This document shows, piece by piece, positions 33,126-44,557 of a stretch of 64,000 bases of DNA (within the stretch, counting starts at the first letter, position 1; the number at the start of each line of letters is the position of its first letter). Under the pieces are notes generated by a model that saw only the letters and a program-made list of their open reading frames with translations, had not been told where the DNA came from and searched no databases. A program made the position numbers and the translations under genes. Source of the DNA: Fusarium oxysporum f. sp. lycopersici 4287 (lineage: Eukaryota > Ascomycota > Sordariomycetes > Hypocreales > Nectriaceae); NCBI RefSeq assembly GCF_000149955.1, contig NC_030986.1, positions 3,163,185-3,227,184 on the forward strand. The letters run 5' to 3'.

Positions 33126-34178
33126 ATGAGTCGACAACCAAACCCATTCAACAATGCAAACTTCTGGGACTTTGTTCAGCACTTTGACCCCAATCAAGCA
33201 ACTGGCCGGGGAGTAGATCACCAGACTGAGACTCCATTTCCCTCTTTCATGGCGGGTTTCCCCTTTGGTTCGCCAGCTGGCCCTCACCCTCCTCACCATC
33301 CTCATCCCCATGGGCATGGACATGGTCCACGAGGACCTCCTCCGCCCCCTGAGGCTGACGGCTTCGTCTGGGGTCCTTGGTTCTCTGGCGAAGGTGCTCC
33401 CGACAGTCGAATCCGCAATGAGCAACGCCAGCAGGCAAACGAGACTCAGCAAGCTACCAGCAGTGAAAGTCACGAGTCTGACGAGACCATGAATGTCCCT
33501 GACCCCGAAGAAGTTGCTCCTGAAGAGAATCAGTGCGGAGCTCGGCCTGAATGGGCTGGGCGAGGCCGTGGCCGTGGCCGTGGAGGCCCTCGATGCGGTC
33601 GAGGTCGAGGCCGCGGTGGCTTCCCCCACGGTCCTCACCATGGTTCTCACCATGGTCCTCATCACGGCCCTCATCCTCCCCCTCCCCCCTACGGTGGCCC
33701 CTTTGACCTTTCTGGTCTCTTCCGCGGATGGGGCAATCATCCTTTCTTTCGCAACATGCGCGAGCAGTTCCAAGAGAACCAGAACCAGGAACAAGACACC
33801 AATGACTCATCCGACTCCTCCTTCAACCCACCTATCGACATCTTCAACACCGAGAAGTCATATGTCATTCACGTCGCCCTCCCCGGCGCAAAGAAGGAGG
33901 ATATTGGTGTGAACTGGGATGCCGACCGCAACCTTCTTAAGATCGCAGGCGTCGTCCACCGCCCTGGCGATGAAGCCTTCCTCAGCACTCTCAGCTCTGG
34001 CGAGCGCAAGGTCGGCATGTTTGAACGCAACGTAGCTCTGCCGCCCACGGGAGCAGATGAGCGCGACGAGGTTGACGGTCTGGGCATCACCGCCAAGATG
34101 GAGGACGGTGTCCTGGCTATCACTGTGCCTAAGGCTGAGAAAGAGTGGACTGAGATCCACAAGATCGATATTGAGTAA
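33126..34178 (+). CDS. Hsp20/alpha-crystallin-type chaperone with long His- and RGG-rich N-terminus
   Basis: A single-exon gene of 350 aa, versus 200-240 for typical Hsp30-like proteins. The C-terminal third (from about residue 235) is an alpha-crystallin domain: PPIDIFNTEKSYVIHVALPG, an EDIGVNWD strand, GERKVGMFERNVALP, the GLGITAKMEDGVLAITVPK core, and a short acidic end. The N-terminal extension has FWDFVQHFDP, typical of the family, then a Pro/His/Gly tract (about 52-75), an acidic linker, a Gly-Arg repeat (about 140-165), and His-Gly-Pro repeats (about 166-195). Small Hsps hold unfolding proteins in large oligomers; the extension suggests metal or RNA binding or condensate formation, by inference. 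No introns, as is common for heat-induced genes. Confidence 0.88.
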   Translation: MSRQPNPFNNANFWDFVQHFDPNQATGRGVDHQTETPFPSFMAGFPFGSPAGPHPPHHPHPHGHGHGPRGPPPPPEADGFVWGPWFSGEGAPDSRIRNEQRQQANETQQATSSESHESDETMNVPDPEEVAPEENQCGARPEWAGRGRGRGRGGPRCGRGRGRGGFPHGPHHGSHHGPHHGPHPPPPPYGGPFDLSGLFRGWGNHPFFRNMREQFQENQNQEQDTNDSSDSSFNPPIDIFNTEKSYVIHVALPGAKKEDIGVNWDADRNLLKIAGVVHRPGDEAFLSTLSSGERKVGMFERNVALPPTGADERDEVDGLGITAKMEDGVLAITVPKAEKEWTEIHKIDIE

Positions 34179-34930
34179 GGATTGGAAAGGTTGGAAATGA
34201 TATGTTATGATATCCACACTTGTAATGGAGTTTGGTAGCTGCTATGGCTTTTGGTCAGTTTCACGATAAGGTCGTTTTAGCTTCTCGTTTTAATTTGGGC
34301 TCTGTTGGCGCGAATACCTAAAGTAGGTACGATATATATATATTTATTCAGAGGCGGAAAAAGAAAAGAAGAAGAAGAAAAATAAGAGAAAAATAAATAC
34401 ATACATATATTAATTTATCAAAATCTTCATTTGCGGACGTGACTAGTCCCTGTAAGCCTTTCTGATCCAAGTTCATATGTCAGAGTGGAGAATCAAGGTG
34501 ATGAGTATAGTGTATTTACGTTATTTATTCAGTCTAACAGCTTAAAGCTGAACATGTCTTCATCCGCGTTAAGCCTATGCAATGGGTATATGCTAGAATG
34601 TAGTGGGAGTTCTGTCTAAGAAGAAAAGGGCGTTGCCGGGCTCTCCAAGCCGGTGGTGTTTAAGAAGGTGAATATAAAGTAACGTGCTTCAAAGTGCTTT
34701 CGTCATGCCGGTGGAACAAAAGAGGTCGGTATGCTCTTTGCGCAATATGCAATTTCCGATGATCTTTCCAGGGTAAAAAAGTGAAGGAATAACAAAGAAA
34801 ATAAAAGTGAAAACCAGCAAAGTGAACTCCTGTGTAGTCCTCAACGTCCAATCATTAGGGTATTAGTGAATCGAGCTGGGCATGTCCCTCGTCACTTCAG
34901 AAACAAAAAAGAGTGTGTAAGATTCGCTTG
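34179..34930. other. convergent 3' intergenic region, AT-rich
   Basis: Contains a short TA-repeat and an A/G-rich tract at 34,330-34,410. Probably 3' UTR and terminator sequence of the flanking genes. Confidence 0.5.
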
Positions 34931-36538
34931 CTATAACTCAAGCTCGCGAGTGATTTCCTCGCGCACATGGCGAGACCACTTGAGAATGGCGGTCTCAAAA
35001 TCAACCCAGACCTGTGGAGATGTGTTGTACTGGACTCCGAGCACATCGACTTTCAACATGACCTCGAAGCGCAGTTCGGCAGCTTTGACCCAGTATCGTA
35101 AGTTATCAGCGCAGCGATAGGGCTTCTGGGTATCGGTGTGAAAGCTTCCAATGGCACCAAATCGTCTTCGTGATTTGTGCACAACGGCATTGTGAAGCTT
35201 AACCAGTCGCACACCATTCTGCATGGCTTCGAGGAAAGGAGTAGGCTTCGCATCTGCAGGCGACATTGACTTCCATTCTGGTAAAGGTTCAGAAGCCGTG
35301 TCCATGGACATGAGAAACGCCCGTTCCCGCTCCAATTCGCGACCAGACCAGTCGCCCTTGAGCCATGTCCAGCCGACCCGTTCAGCCCTCTCCGCATCTT
35401 CGATCTCCTGTTCCTTTTTCAAGATGTCGAAGACACTCTCGACCCAGTCATTCATCGTTTTGATCTCCTCTTGCCTCATGCCTTCTTTGAAATTTCGGGT
35501 GGCCATCTGCCTTAATGTTTCCATGACAGCTAGCAGGTCTGCCCTGACTTGCTTCTCGGGTTTAATAGAGTCAAGACGGTCAGGCAGTTCGTGTGCTGTG
35601 TAGTAGATTTTTGCCGCGCGGATTGCCAGCGTAACAACATCGAGAATATGCATTCCTTGCAGCTCAAACCATCCTTGTGTGTTTTCCGCTGGCATGTTGG
35701 GGTAATCGGGGGCACTGGACGGTGCCTCGTAAGTACCGGTTCTTCGCGCCTCAACTTCATTCAGTGCCTTCTTGGCGTCGCCAAGCGTTTGCTCGAGTTC
35801 TGACTTGAGCTCCAGAATGGTAGGTGGCTTAGGGACCACCTTTTCACGGTGGTGATACGTACTCACAGTCGGTGGGAGCATATCACCGCCAAGATCACTG
35901 AAGTTGTCCTCATAGTAATCATCCAGCTCCTCGATAGGAGACTCAACAAGGTCGGTGCCGAAGCCCTGGGAGCTGAAATCTGGGCTGCTGTCAGTAGAGG
36001 CGTATGACGAGTCAAAATCCGAGCCCACGATCTTGGGCAAAGCTTCGGCATTCGTGTCCAAGGAAGAGAGATCCAGGGTGGCGCGCTGCTGCTTCTTCCT
36101 GGCCAGTTGACCACCCTTGCCGTCAAGTAGGCCTGTTCGAGCAAAATAGTACTGCAGATGCGCGATGCTGCCCAGGCTCATCACACTCTCGCGGGATCGG
36201 GCGCTGGCGGCAAAATCAGTTCCTTGCGGCCGCATATATCCCCGTCGGCGACTCCTGCCGTCAAAGTTATAACTGGAGTGACGAGAAATGGCCGAAATAT
36301 CTGAATGGCGATTCTTCAGCGTGCTAGTGTCGAGGCTTCCGGTGGAATGACGGTTGAATTTCTCAATGCCCAGAGCATCCCGAGGATTGGCATCGTTACT
36401 GCCATGCGACCAAGAGGATGTCGTCGACAAGCAGCGAGAGAGCTCTGGGCATGCGCCGATAGCTGGTGTTGGAAGAGCGTCTGGAGGCGGGGAGTCGCAG
36501 CGAAATGACGGTGTCTGATCGTTGGTGGCAGCCATCAT
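34931..36538 (-). CDS. unrecognised 535-aa protein, disordered N-terminus and helical C-terminus
   Basis: A single-exon frame with two adjacent Met codons at the start. The first 130 residues are Ser/Asp/Pro-rich and apparently disordered, with many SxxR-type phosphosite-like motifs and an RSRRRG patch. Residues about 230-265 form a Leu/Glu coiled-coil-like helix (LELKSELEQTL..AKKALNEVEAR). The C-terminal 250 residues look globular and all-helical, with motifs GWFELQGMHILD, AIRAAKIYYTAHELPDRL and a striking Trp-rich GWTWLKGDWSGRE. The composition looks like a fungal signalling or cortical scaffold. I know similar fungal hypothetical proteins but no function, and I see no catalytic motif. Confidence 0.7.
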   Translation of the reverse strand: MMAATNDQTPSFRCDSPPPDALPTPAIGACPELSRCLSTTSSWSHGSNDANPRDALGIEKFNRHSTGSLDTSTLKNRHSDISAISRHSSYNFDGRSRRRGYMRPQGTDFAASARSRESVMSLGSIAHLQYYFARTGLLDGKGGQLARKKQQRATLDLSSLDTNAEALPKIVGSDFDSSYASTDSSPDFSSQGFGTDLVESPIEELDDYYEDNFSDLGGDMLPPTVSTYHHREKVVPKPPTILELKSELEQTLGDAKKALNEVEARRTGTYEAPSSAPDYPNMPAENTQGWFELQGMHILDVVTLAIRAAKIYYTAHELPDRLDSIKPEKQVRADLLAVMETLRQMATRNFKEGMRQEEIKTMNDWVESVFDILKKEQEIEDAERAERVGWTWLKGDWSGRELERERAFLMSMDTASEPLPEWKSMSPADAKPTPFLEAMQNGVRLVKLHNAVVHKSRRRFGAIGSFHTDTQKPYRCADNLRYWVKAAELRFEVMLKVDVLGVQYNTSPQVWVDFETAILKWSRHVREEITRELEL

Positions 36539-39500
36539 GCTATGGATGCTATGCTGGTAGCGTGCTAAACAAAAGAGCGTGCAGAGTGCGATAGAGCTTG
36601 AACTTGATTTATCGATGCGTAGTAGTACAGTAGTCGACCGACCCTCGCGAGATCAACCTCGTGACTTTTGACAGTGACGTTGTGTCTGTGAACAATGATC
36701 TGCACTTACACAGATTCACAAACACGAGAAATGAGGTCCCACACGATATCTCGGGGATAGCTTGGCCTGGAAATTGGGGCTTGATAATGGATCAGCCCGG
36801 GAACTGCGACTGGGTTGCGCTGCGGCTGAGGGACAATGATTGAGAGAGCGAATAACAGAAAAGGCGAGGATCGAATATAAACAGTAATCGAGGGGTAGCA
36901 AAGACAGAAGACAGGACAGCAAGACAAGATGAGACCAGGTAAGGAGGGGGAGGAATTAGATTAATTAAAAAGTTGACGGCGACAAGACGGGAAGGGGAAA
37001 TTCAATGGATGAATGATTTCCAGGGGGTTTCCAATGGCGATGGGGCGACCTGATGCCTGGATTCAGTCAGTGGTTGGCGGGACAGGCACGGGCAAAGCCA
37101 GGGTAAAATTACACATCCAGTTCTCCAATTCTCACGGATACCGACTGGACAGCGAAGGGCCAACGCGTGACAGGGGTGATTAAACGGCGATGGAGAAGCT
37201 AAGCTGCTGGTCGTAAACAGAGCAAGGATTGAAGAAAGATTTCGTGTTTTCCAGAAGCCGCGTGTCGTCAGGGTTTATCGGTAGAGCAGGAGCAGGAGCA
37301 GGAGCAGGAGGGAGGTAGAGGGAGAGTCGATACGTTTTCTAGGTATTCGTTTATCGTGATGGCGGTTTGAGACGTATCTAGAGTCGACAAAGAGCTACCA
37401 GATACTTATTATGGCCTGGGACAAAAGAGGATTAAGATTGGCATCACAGACGCCAAAGACAGGGAAAGCAGCTGCAATACACAGGGACAAATTGCAAGAC
37501 CATCCAGTAAGCCCTACAAGTAATAAAGCTCGAATAAGAGGCTGTTGACAGGACACATCTGACCACCCGTTCCTTGAGCTTGGAACAATTGGTATAGTAG
37601 GCGTTTATCAACACGACAAATTGCACGGTCAGATGTCAGGGATGAAGAAATAGATGGGGTCAAGGGGAGGATCGAATATGGAGCAATAGCATCGGCATCA
37701 TTAGCACAGCAGCGAAGCTCTTTTAATATCACAATTGTCGATAACCGACAGCACGCCAGTATCATATCCCCGGGCAACGTGCAATTGTACAAGAACGGAT
37801 CGTGGGTTTGCAGATTCAGAGGGCTAGACCTCTAGCACAGGCTTTATCGGACACACTAATCTCCTCCAGGTTGATTGGAATTCTTGCTTGCCTGCACTGG
37901 GCCCGTTGCTATGGGCATCAACAATTACGAGTTTCAGACTTTCATTGGAACTCCATCCCGATGACGACAAGGAGCCGTTTACAAGAAAGCTCCGTGCTCA
38001 ACAAAGGCCATTGGAACCCCGTGAAAGTCGAACCTGGGGCTCGGGACGGGCCCGATGGTTAATTCTTCCGTTATTGGGTTTATGCACTTGAAATGCAGAC
38101 TTCCACTATCAGCCGGTTGTTACAGCTCAAGCTTTCTGAAATCTAACCGTAATTGGTGAATGAATACCTAGATTGATGTTGATACCTCTGTGCATATGCT
38201 ATTGCCACTGTTTATTTTCTTTTTCCTCTCCAAGGTTCATCAATAAATGATTCTGGTAAGAGTGTAGCTTTCTGACGACTGCTGCCAATTGTGATCTAAC
38301 AAATGGCATATTCTGCCTGCTCTATTGCAACGCATCTTCTCCAGAATGACTTCTCTTCGTGGCTCCGTACAGTTCAATGTCTGTTAATTCGAGACTGAAT
38401 ACATATGATATTCTGTTCCCAACCAACTAATTGTCCACTTTACAAGCTTCCTCACTTTAAGCAACCTCTGGATCGACAGCAGCCTATCCATGAACTGGTC
38501 GATACGCTAATTCCGACCGGCTGCTGCTAGGCGAGATCATTGACCAGGGATGTACCTCTTCACACAATTCGCAAGCAAATCAGAGGCAGCCTATGATCCA
38601 ATCCCGGCAGTTATCCCAGGTCAGTGTGCATCAACCTAGCATACTACGTAGCATGTAATATTAACATCGTCCTTTCCTGCGTCCAAGTATTGTACAAAGA
38701 GACGAGACTACGAATAGGTGGGTATGGAATTCAAAATCCTCAACTGTACTCCTTCCTGCGGGCTTCTTGTCTCTTTGCAGAGTGCTGAGAGAAATGACTC
38801 CGTGTTCATCTGAGCTTGTACCCGTTGCTTTAACGACACCTCATAAACCTTCTTTATGCTGAGGTCTTTGACTTTTAGTGGCTTCCATCTTACCTCGTTT
38901 GGCCTTTCTCTTTGACTATCGTTCTGATTGCCGGATTGAGATTAACTTTTATTGTTCACTCTATTCTTTTCCCCACGGTTTTTTATACAAACAGAACTCC
39001 CAGTTATTTTCGCCGGCCTTGGCTACCAACCTTGTACCTGCCGAAACCTAGCCTATTCCATGCCTCTGGCCCTTCCATTTAGGTATCCTCATCTAATAAG
39101 TCACCAATCTTCAAGACCTTAAGTTGCCAGCAAGATTTTCTTTAACCTTTGACTACAAGCGTTTGACTACAAACTCATCTTTGTTGGTTTTTCTCTCCTG
39201 CCAACTACAACTCTACCTTTCTCCACTTACGACAGTCATTTCATCTTAGACACATCTTATTATTCTCTTTTCAAATACTCTGTCCGAAACTTTGGCCCCC
39301 TTTTGTCCCCGCCTGACACTCTCTGTCTCTATGTCCCCATCGGACGATAACCGTGTTGCTCTCGTTTGATGAGAGTTCAAATACTTCGGTCCCATCTGAA
39401 CTTTCCTCTGCGACAACATTTGATCCGACTGTTCTTGTTGTACTCTTCACCAACGCACCTGTCCTGCCGATGTGCTTATCATTTGTCTACCTGTTTGAGC

Positions 39501-40279
39501 TAGGCGAGGTTATAGCTTGAGGCCGAGACGACAGCTCCTAATCGACTCAAACGGCAGTGTATGACCGTTTGACTGTTCATTGCTGATCCACCAGGGAATT
39601 GGGCCGCCTGCTTCTATTATTGCAGTTACTTCTGCACTCCTGCAGCAGTCTCTTGCGCTTATTGTGCGCTGCCTTACCTCCAATCAGTGGCTGGCAGTCT
39701 GGTAAGCTGTGCTACAGAGGACCCTCAAAACTTGGCCGCTAGCTCCACCTAAGCTATCATTGACAGCAACCCTCAGCCCATCCATCACATCCTAGATGTG
39801 CATGTGCATGTGAGAGCGTTGTAATTCATTCGACCACTCTCCCTCCAACTTTCTGCCCCGACACTGTCATTGGGGTTCGTATTGGCCTCAGCGATCACGG
39901 CTACGCAATACCATGACAGCTGATAGCGCACGGTTGGGCCAGAGTGATTAGTGGCACTGAAAGGCAAGATATTTGTCTCAGGGAGATAGAAGGAGAGGCT
40001 CTGAGTGCATAAGGACACTCTGTGACAGTTACGCAGAAAAAGTTGGAGATTTCACGCCTCACCAACAATCATCCAATCTGTCCTGTCTTATTTTTTCCAT
40101 CTGCGCATTGACGGGTTACAAAGAACATTTCGCTTCTGGATCTCGAGTGCCCAAACCCATCCAACAAATCCTGGCTTCTGGACCTGGATCTGCACTTCAT
40201 AACTTGGACTGGTACAACCAATTTCTTACCAGGTTTCCAGCTGTCCCTCGCTTTTCGAGGGGCCAACTCCAACGATTAG
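36539..40279. other. 3.7-kb divergent intergenic region
   Basis: Two regulatory regions lie back to back. On the left, purine-rich DNA carries a GAGCAG repeat (37284-37310). On the right (about 38,600-40,270), a long pyrimidine-rich stretch probably includes the KAR9-like leader. No open frame here has coding character; a frame overlapping the KAR9 start lacks an ATG. Confidence 0.5.
37284..37310. repeat. GAGCAG hexanucleotide repeat, 4.5 units
   Basis: Four perfect GAGCAG units plus GAG in non-coding DNA. A simple microsatellite, potentially length-variable among strains. Confidence 0.9.
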
Positions 40280-43200
40280 ATGAACACCGGCGATCTGAAC
40301 GCGACGACCTCTGCCGTCAAAGATAACAACGACAGCGACTGGATGCCAAAGGCTGATCCCTTTTTATCAACGCCTGCTGCAAGCCCTGAAACTAACCGAC
40401 CTACCGACGTGGGCGAGCTTACCAGCGGCAACTGCTACAGTGACCAGGACCATGATGTGCCCACGGACAGCCTGCTGAATTTCGCTGATGTCCCTGGTCA
40501 ACTATCTCACCTGCCATTCAACCCTGGTTCTGCCAATCCCTCCTCCACCTACACCCCAGATCCTAATTCCAGCTTGCTCACTTTCTCATCTTCCATTATT
40601 GACACGACTCCGACTTCGTCTGCCTCGTCTGTCACCGATACGCCCACGACTAGCACGACTGTTGGTGCCTCAGCCGCGACAACCCCTGCCACGATAACAA
40701 AAATAACGTCAACGTCAACAAACGCTCTTCTCCCGTTTCCTACTCCAACGTCGCCCCTACCATCATCTGCTCTTCGCAAGACCTCACCAGGATTAGCTGC
40801 CCGACTAAAAGCTTTGGGATTTGGCGCCCAAAAATTCTCTACGCCCCCGATAACGCCTCAAAACGATCGCATCGGCCGTCTGAACGAGGATCAGCTTCGA
40901 CAGCTCGACGAGAAGCACCAAGCGGGTTCAGTCAAATCGGTCATCGCCCGGCGCGGTCGCCCGTGGAAGGGCGCCGGTGCTTCTTCCTCACCAAAGCCCG
41001 TCGCCCACGACCCCAATCTTGAGCTACCGCCGTTCAAGGTCGAGATTCCCGAGTCTACCGTGGCCTTGTTGCCCGAGATTCAGACCCCCGAACCCCTGGA
41101 CATGGACACTCAAAAGTATCGTCTCCCTGACCACACCAACGGCAATGGGACAAAGGTCACCCTGGACACTCGTCGCGAACACATCGAGCGCACCACACGC
41201 CCTCCATCTCCTGATAGTGCAGGCCTACCTCCTCCTCCTCCACCCCCGAAGGGATACACCACCGATCGCAACTTCTACGCCGGCTACGCCCCCGACCGAT
41301 TACGTTCCTAGCCTCAACTCATATTTCACACCTGGCCATAACCGCCCCGGTTCTATATACACACTATCGCGCGCTTCTTTTGCCTCTCAGCTTGCTCAAT
41401 TAACGTCACTGCAACTCCCAGATGCGGAATCGCTAGCGAGCCAGGTTACTGCTATTCCAACGGCTCAGGTGGCTGCCAAAGCCCTGATCAATGCTGCCGA
41501 GCAAATCAGGAGTTGGATATCCAAGGCATCGGAGGTTGTGGAAGGCCTGGATAGCGAAGATGATGTCGAGTGGGCTGCAGCTGGTGGTCGCGAGGGCCTG
41601 GCTGAAGTAGAAATGGCTATTACTCGCTTTGAGGAGCTTGTCAAAGCCTATGTTGGAGCTATCGAGCAGTTGCAAAACAGGAAAGATGTTGCCAATGTAT
41701 CTGTGCAAGACCTGACCCAAGCTGTTTCGCAAATGGAGTCAGTCATTCATGAGTGGGAGAAAATCCGCAGGACGCTACATGTGGTAAGAGCTCAGGTGGA
41801 AATAGCTATGGAGTGGGAGGAACTTTGGAACAACGTTCTCGGAGATGTACAAGGGGAAATGGACGAACTCAGCAGATTGGTATTTGAGATGGAAGAACGA
41901 CGCCACAAGAGCTTGATGGCTGCCAACGCTGACAGTGTTGACATTGGGGACCTTGAGACAATTGTGGAAGAGAACCCTATTCAGGCAGCTCGACTGCAGG
42001 CACCAAGTCGTTATAGCCTTCCGACCTTTCCAGTAACACCTAACTCACCAGGCACGCCCACCTTGTCGCAGGACGACTCGAGTTTACTGGCTCTGTTTGC
42101 TCGAATGCAGCCCTTGAGGGCATCTCTTGACTTCCTGCCGATGCGGCTGTCCATGTTTGAGGCGAGGGCCCAGCCATCGTTTCCCACAGCCTGTGAGGAG
42201 CTAAACATGCGTCGTGAAGGACTTGATGCTAGCTACAAGAAGCTAGAGAAGGATGCTGAGTCGCTGCGCAAGGAGTTAGGAGAGGATCGATGGGTTATTG
42301 TTTTCCGAGGTGCTGGTAGGCAAGCGCAGAAGATGCAAGAGTCTGTCGAGCGCTCTCTTCTCAAACTTAGAGAGGCTGCCGACTCCGGTATGCATCTGAC
42401 TAACCAGCCTGCTATGATGAAGAAGTTGGAAAGCTACGAGGCCAAAAGAATGCATTACGGGCCAGCCATTGAGCGTGTCCTCTCAATCATCGACAAGGGT
42501 GTCAGTGAGCGGCTAACAGTTAATGGTGAGATTCTGCGTTTGCATAACGACATGCAAAATAGGTGGCAGGCTTTGAAACAGCAGATGAAAGATGCAGAGT
42601 CATTGATTGAGGAAATTCATGCAGATAAGGGTCAGCAGCTACGGGATTCCATCTCCAGTATGCTCTCAAACGATCGCTCAACCTTAGGTAGCGGACGTGA
42701 AACCCCCGGCAGCTCACCACCATCGTCGGTTATCATGTCGAGTTTGGGACTGGATCCTCATACGCCATTATCAAAAAACCCAAAAGTACGGGCTACGCCA
42801 GGTGCTGCCAACCGCCAAATTCCCTCGAACCGTCGACACTCTTCACTGCCAGCACCAACATCACAAACAAGCAGGAAATCGGGTTTCTCTCGCCTTTCCA
42901 CTATCACAGGCTCTTCGTCTACTGCCAGTCTGCCGCCCAGCCAGATTAAAAGACCAGATTCGAAGCTTGCACACCGCCCACGTTGGAACGCTTCGACAAA
43001 TACGTCAGATGTCGATACTGGTCACAACTTTAAACCTCTTACGCTAACGACACCGAGTCCATATGCTAAGAAGAGCCCTGTCGCACACAAATCTGCTGGC
43101 TCAACTACACCAGGTTCTGGTACCTCAAAGCTACCGACTTTGCGCAGCCCTCTAGCACGTGCCTCATCAGCGTCTCCCAGAGTCGACGAAACGCCGACTA

Positions 43201-43538
43201 GAGGCAGTCATTCAAACCTCTCATTCCGGGAGAGGCTTGCGTCTCCTGGTGCAAACTCTCAGCCATTGCCAAAGCCACGGCTGGCTTCTCATCAATCAAC
43301 AACGGCCCTCTCCGGCAGACGCTCGTCTCTACAGGCCTCAAGATCTATCGGACCCGATGGAGACCGGCACAGCAGGCCTGCTAGCTCTCTTGCTATGTCT
43401 ACAAGGAGGATTAGTCTTCTACCTCAGCCCACAGAAACCGGTCGGGCCAGCCCTGCCTCTGTCTCGAGTATTCGGTCTACAATGCGTAAACCTTCTCCTG
43501 CTGAGCCGAAAGATTCAAAGCCCAGATGGAGGCACTAA
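40280..43538 (+). CDS. KAR9: KAR9-like spindle-positioning/karyogamy protein, with an apparent frameshift
   Basis: The N-terminal frame (40280 to about 41290) is Ser/Thr/Pro-rich and includes a poly-Pro run. It ends abruptly at a TAG (41309). The C-terminal frame continues in +1 from TDYVPSLNSYFTPG. Skipping one C in the five-C run at 41289-41293 joins them smoothly into about 1085 aa. The central helical part (LITNAAEQ-like stretch at about 395-770, with DRWVIVFRGAGRQ and MQESVERSLLKL) matches my memory of the fungal KAR9 domain. The Ser/Arg/Pro-rich C-terminus is basic, as expected for microtubule or EB1 association. Kar9 links cytoplasmic microtubule tips to actomyosin transport. No GT..AG intron explains the break. 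The name is fairly but not fully secure. Confidence 0.68.
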
Positions 43539-44557
43539 AAGCTATACACCTCTACTGCAGCATAGCGTGTTAACAGCCTCACCCAGGAACGATGCTTTCC
43601 GTTCCAATGTAACATCATATTCCATCGATTTGACTTCGTTATACGAACCTCGTGGCCTCGCTATCGGCCTCAACATTATCAAAGAGCTTGGCGTACCATT
43701 TACGAAATAATTCTTTTCAGCAGCATGGCGTACCAGGTTAACATCAAGACGGTTGACGGAGTTTGGGACATAACTTAAGGGATGACACAGTCTTGCTCTC
43801 CCGTTTTCTTTGTCTGGACTCCGTAGTCCCCAGCCACGAGTCAAAACTCTTTCGCTCAACATTTTCTTTCTTTTTGTGCCAAATTGTGCACGATGTGCTG
43901 GAATTAGGACGGAGAAGAAGGAAGCTAAGTGGTAATCTAGGCTGGCACACTATTGCTGCATCGCAACATTCGCATCACATGCTTCCGCTCGACGAGCTGC
44001 CTGTCTAGATGTAGAAAGCACTCTAATCAAAGAAGTAAAGGGTTCTATGCTAACAGTTCCCAAAAGCAGAACGTTTCTGGTCCATAGTATGATTTCTCTT
44101 TCATTATTGTGTGCATGTTTGTGACAATCAGGCTTTATTTTCCTCGATGCCATGGCACAGGTGGCTTACTTAGCTACCTTAATGTATAAATGCAAGCCTA
44201 GACTAATGCAAAGCTCCTTGTTTATGCGTGCGTCCCAGAAACGCCGAGGGTTGTGTGGTGTATAAAATCGAAACAAGTTGAAGCCCCCAATCGCCGCCCA
44301 TGCAGAAGAAACACCGTCAACTCCCGCCCGCTCAAAAATCACTGTCATCTACCTAATGTTTGGAGTTTCGATTCTTCAAAGCTTCGTGGGAAAGGGGTAT
44401 GATCATAGAAGGGAGAAACAAGTGCCCATGCATGTCATTGAAATATTCATCATCCATCCTCCACTTCCTCCCTGCCAATTGTATCCGTATCCATATCTCC
44501 ATGTTCTAATAGTGTCGGGTTCGTGAATCAAAAAGAAAGGTGCACTTGATCTCTGCA
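43539..44557. other. convergent 3' intergenic region
   Basis: About 1 kb between the KAR9-like stop and the RecQ helicase stop. A frame overlapping the end of the KAR9-like gene and running to 43710 lacks any recognisable content. Nothing else seen. Confidence 0.5.

Noticed and set aside
33117..33794. 225-codon open frame antisense to the small Hsp gene
   Set aside because: It is created by the repetitive, GC-rich His/Gly/Arg codons of the sense strand; its translation is low complexity and the sense frame encodes a clear Hsp20.
39973..40326. Open frame across the KAR9-like start
   Set aside because: It lacks an ATG upstream and shows no coding character; treated as leader sequence.
43159..43710. 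183-codon frame overlapping and extending past the KAR9-like stop
   Set aside because: No recognisable content, and the KAR9-like frame has a natural stop at 43538.
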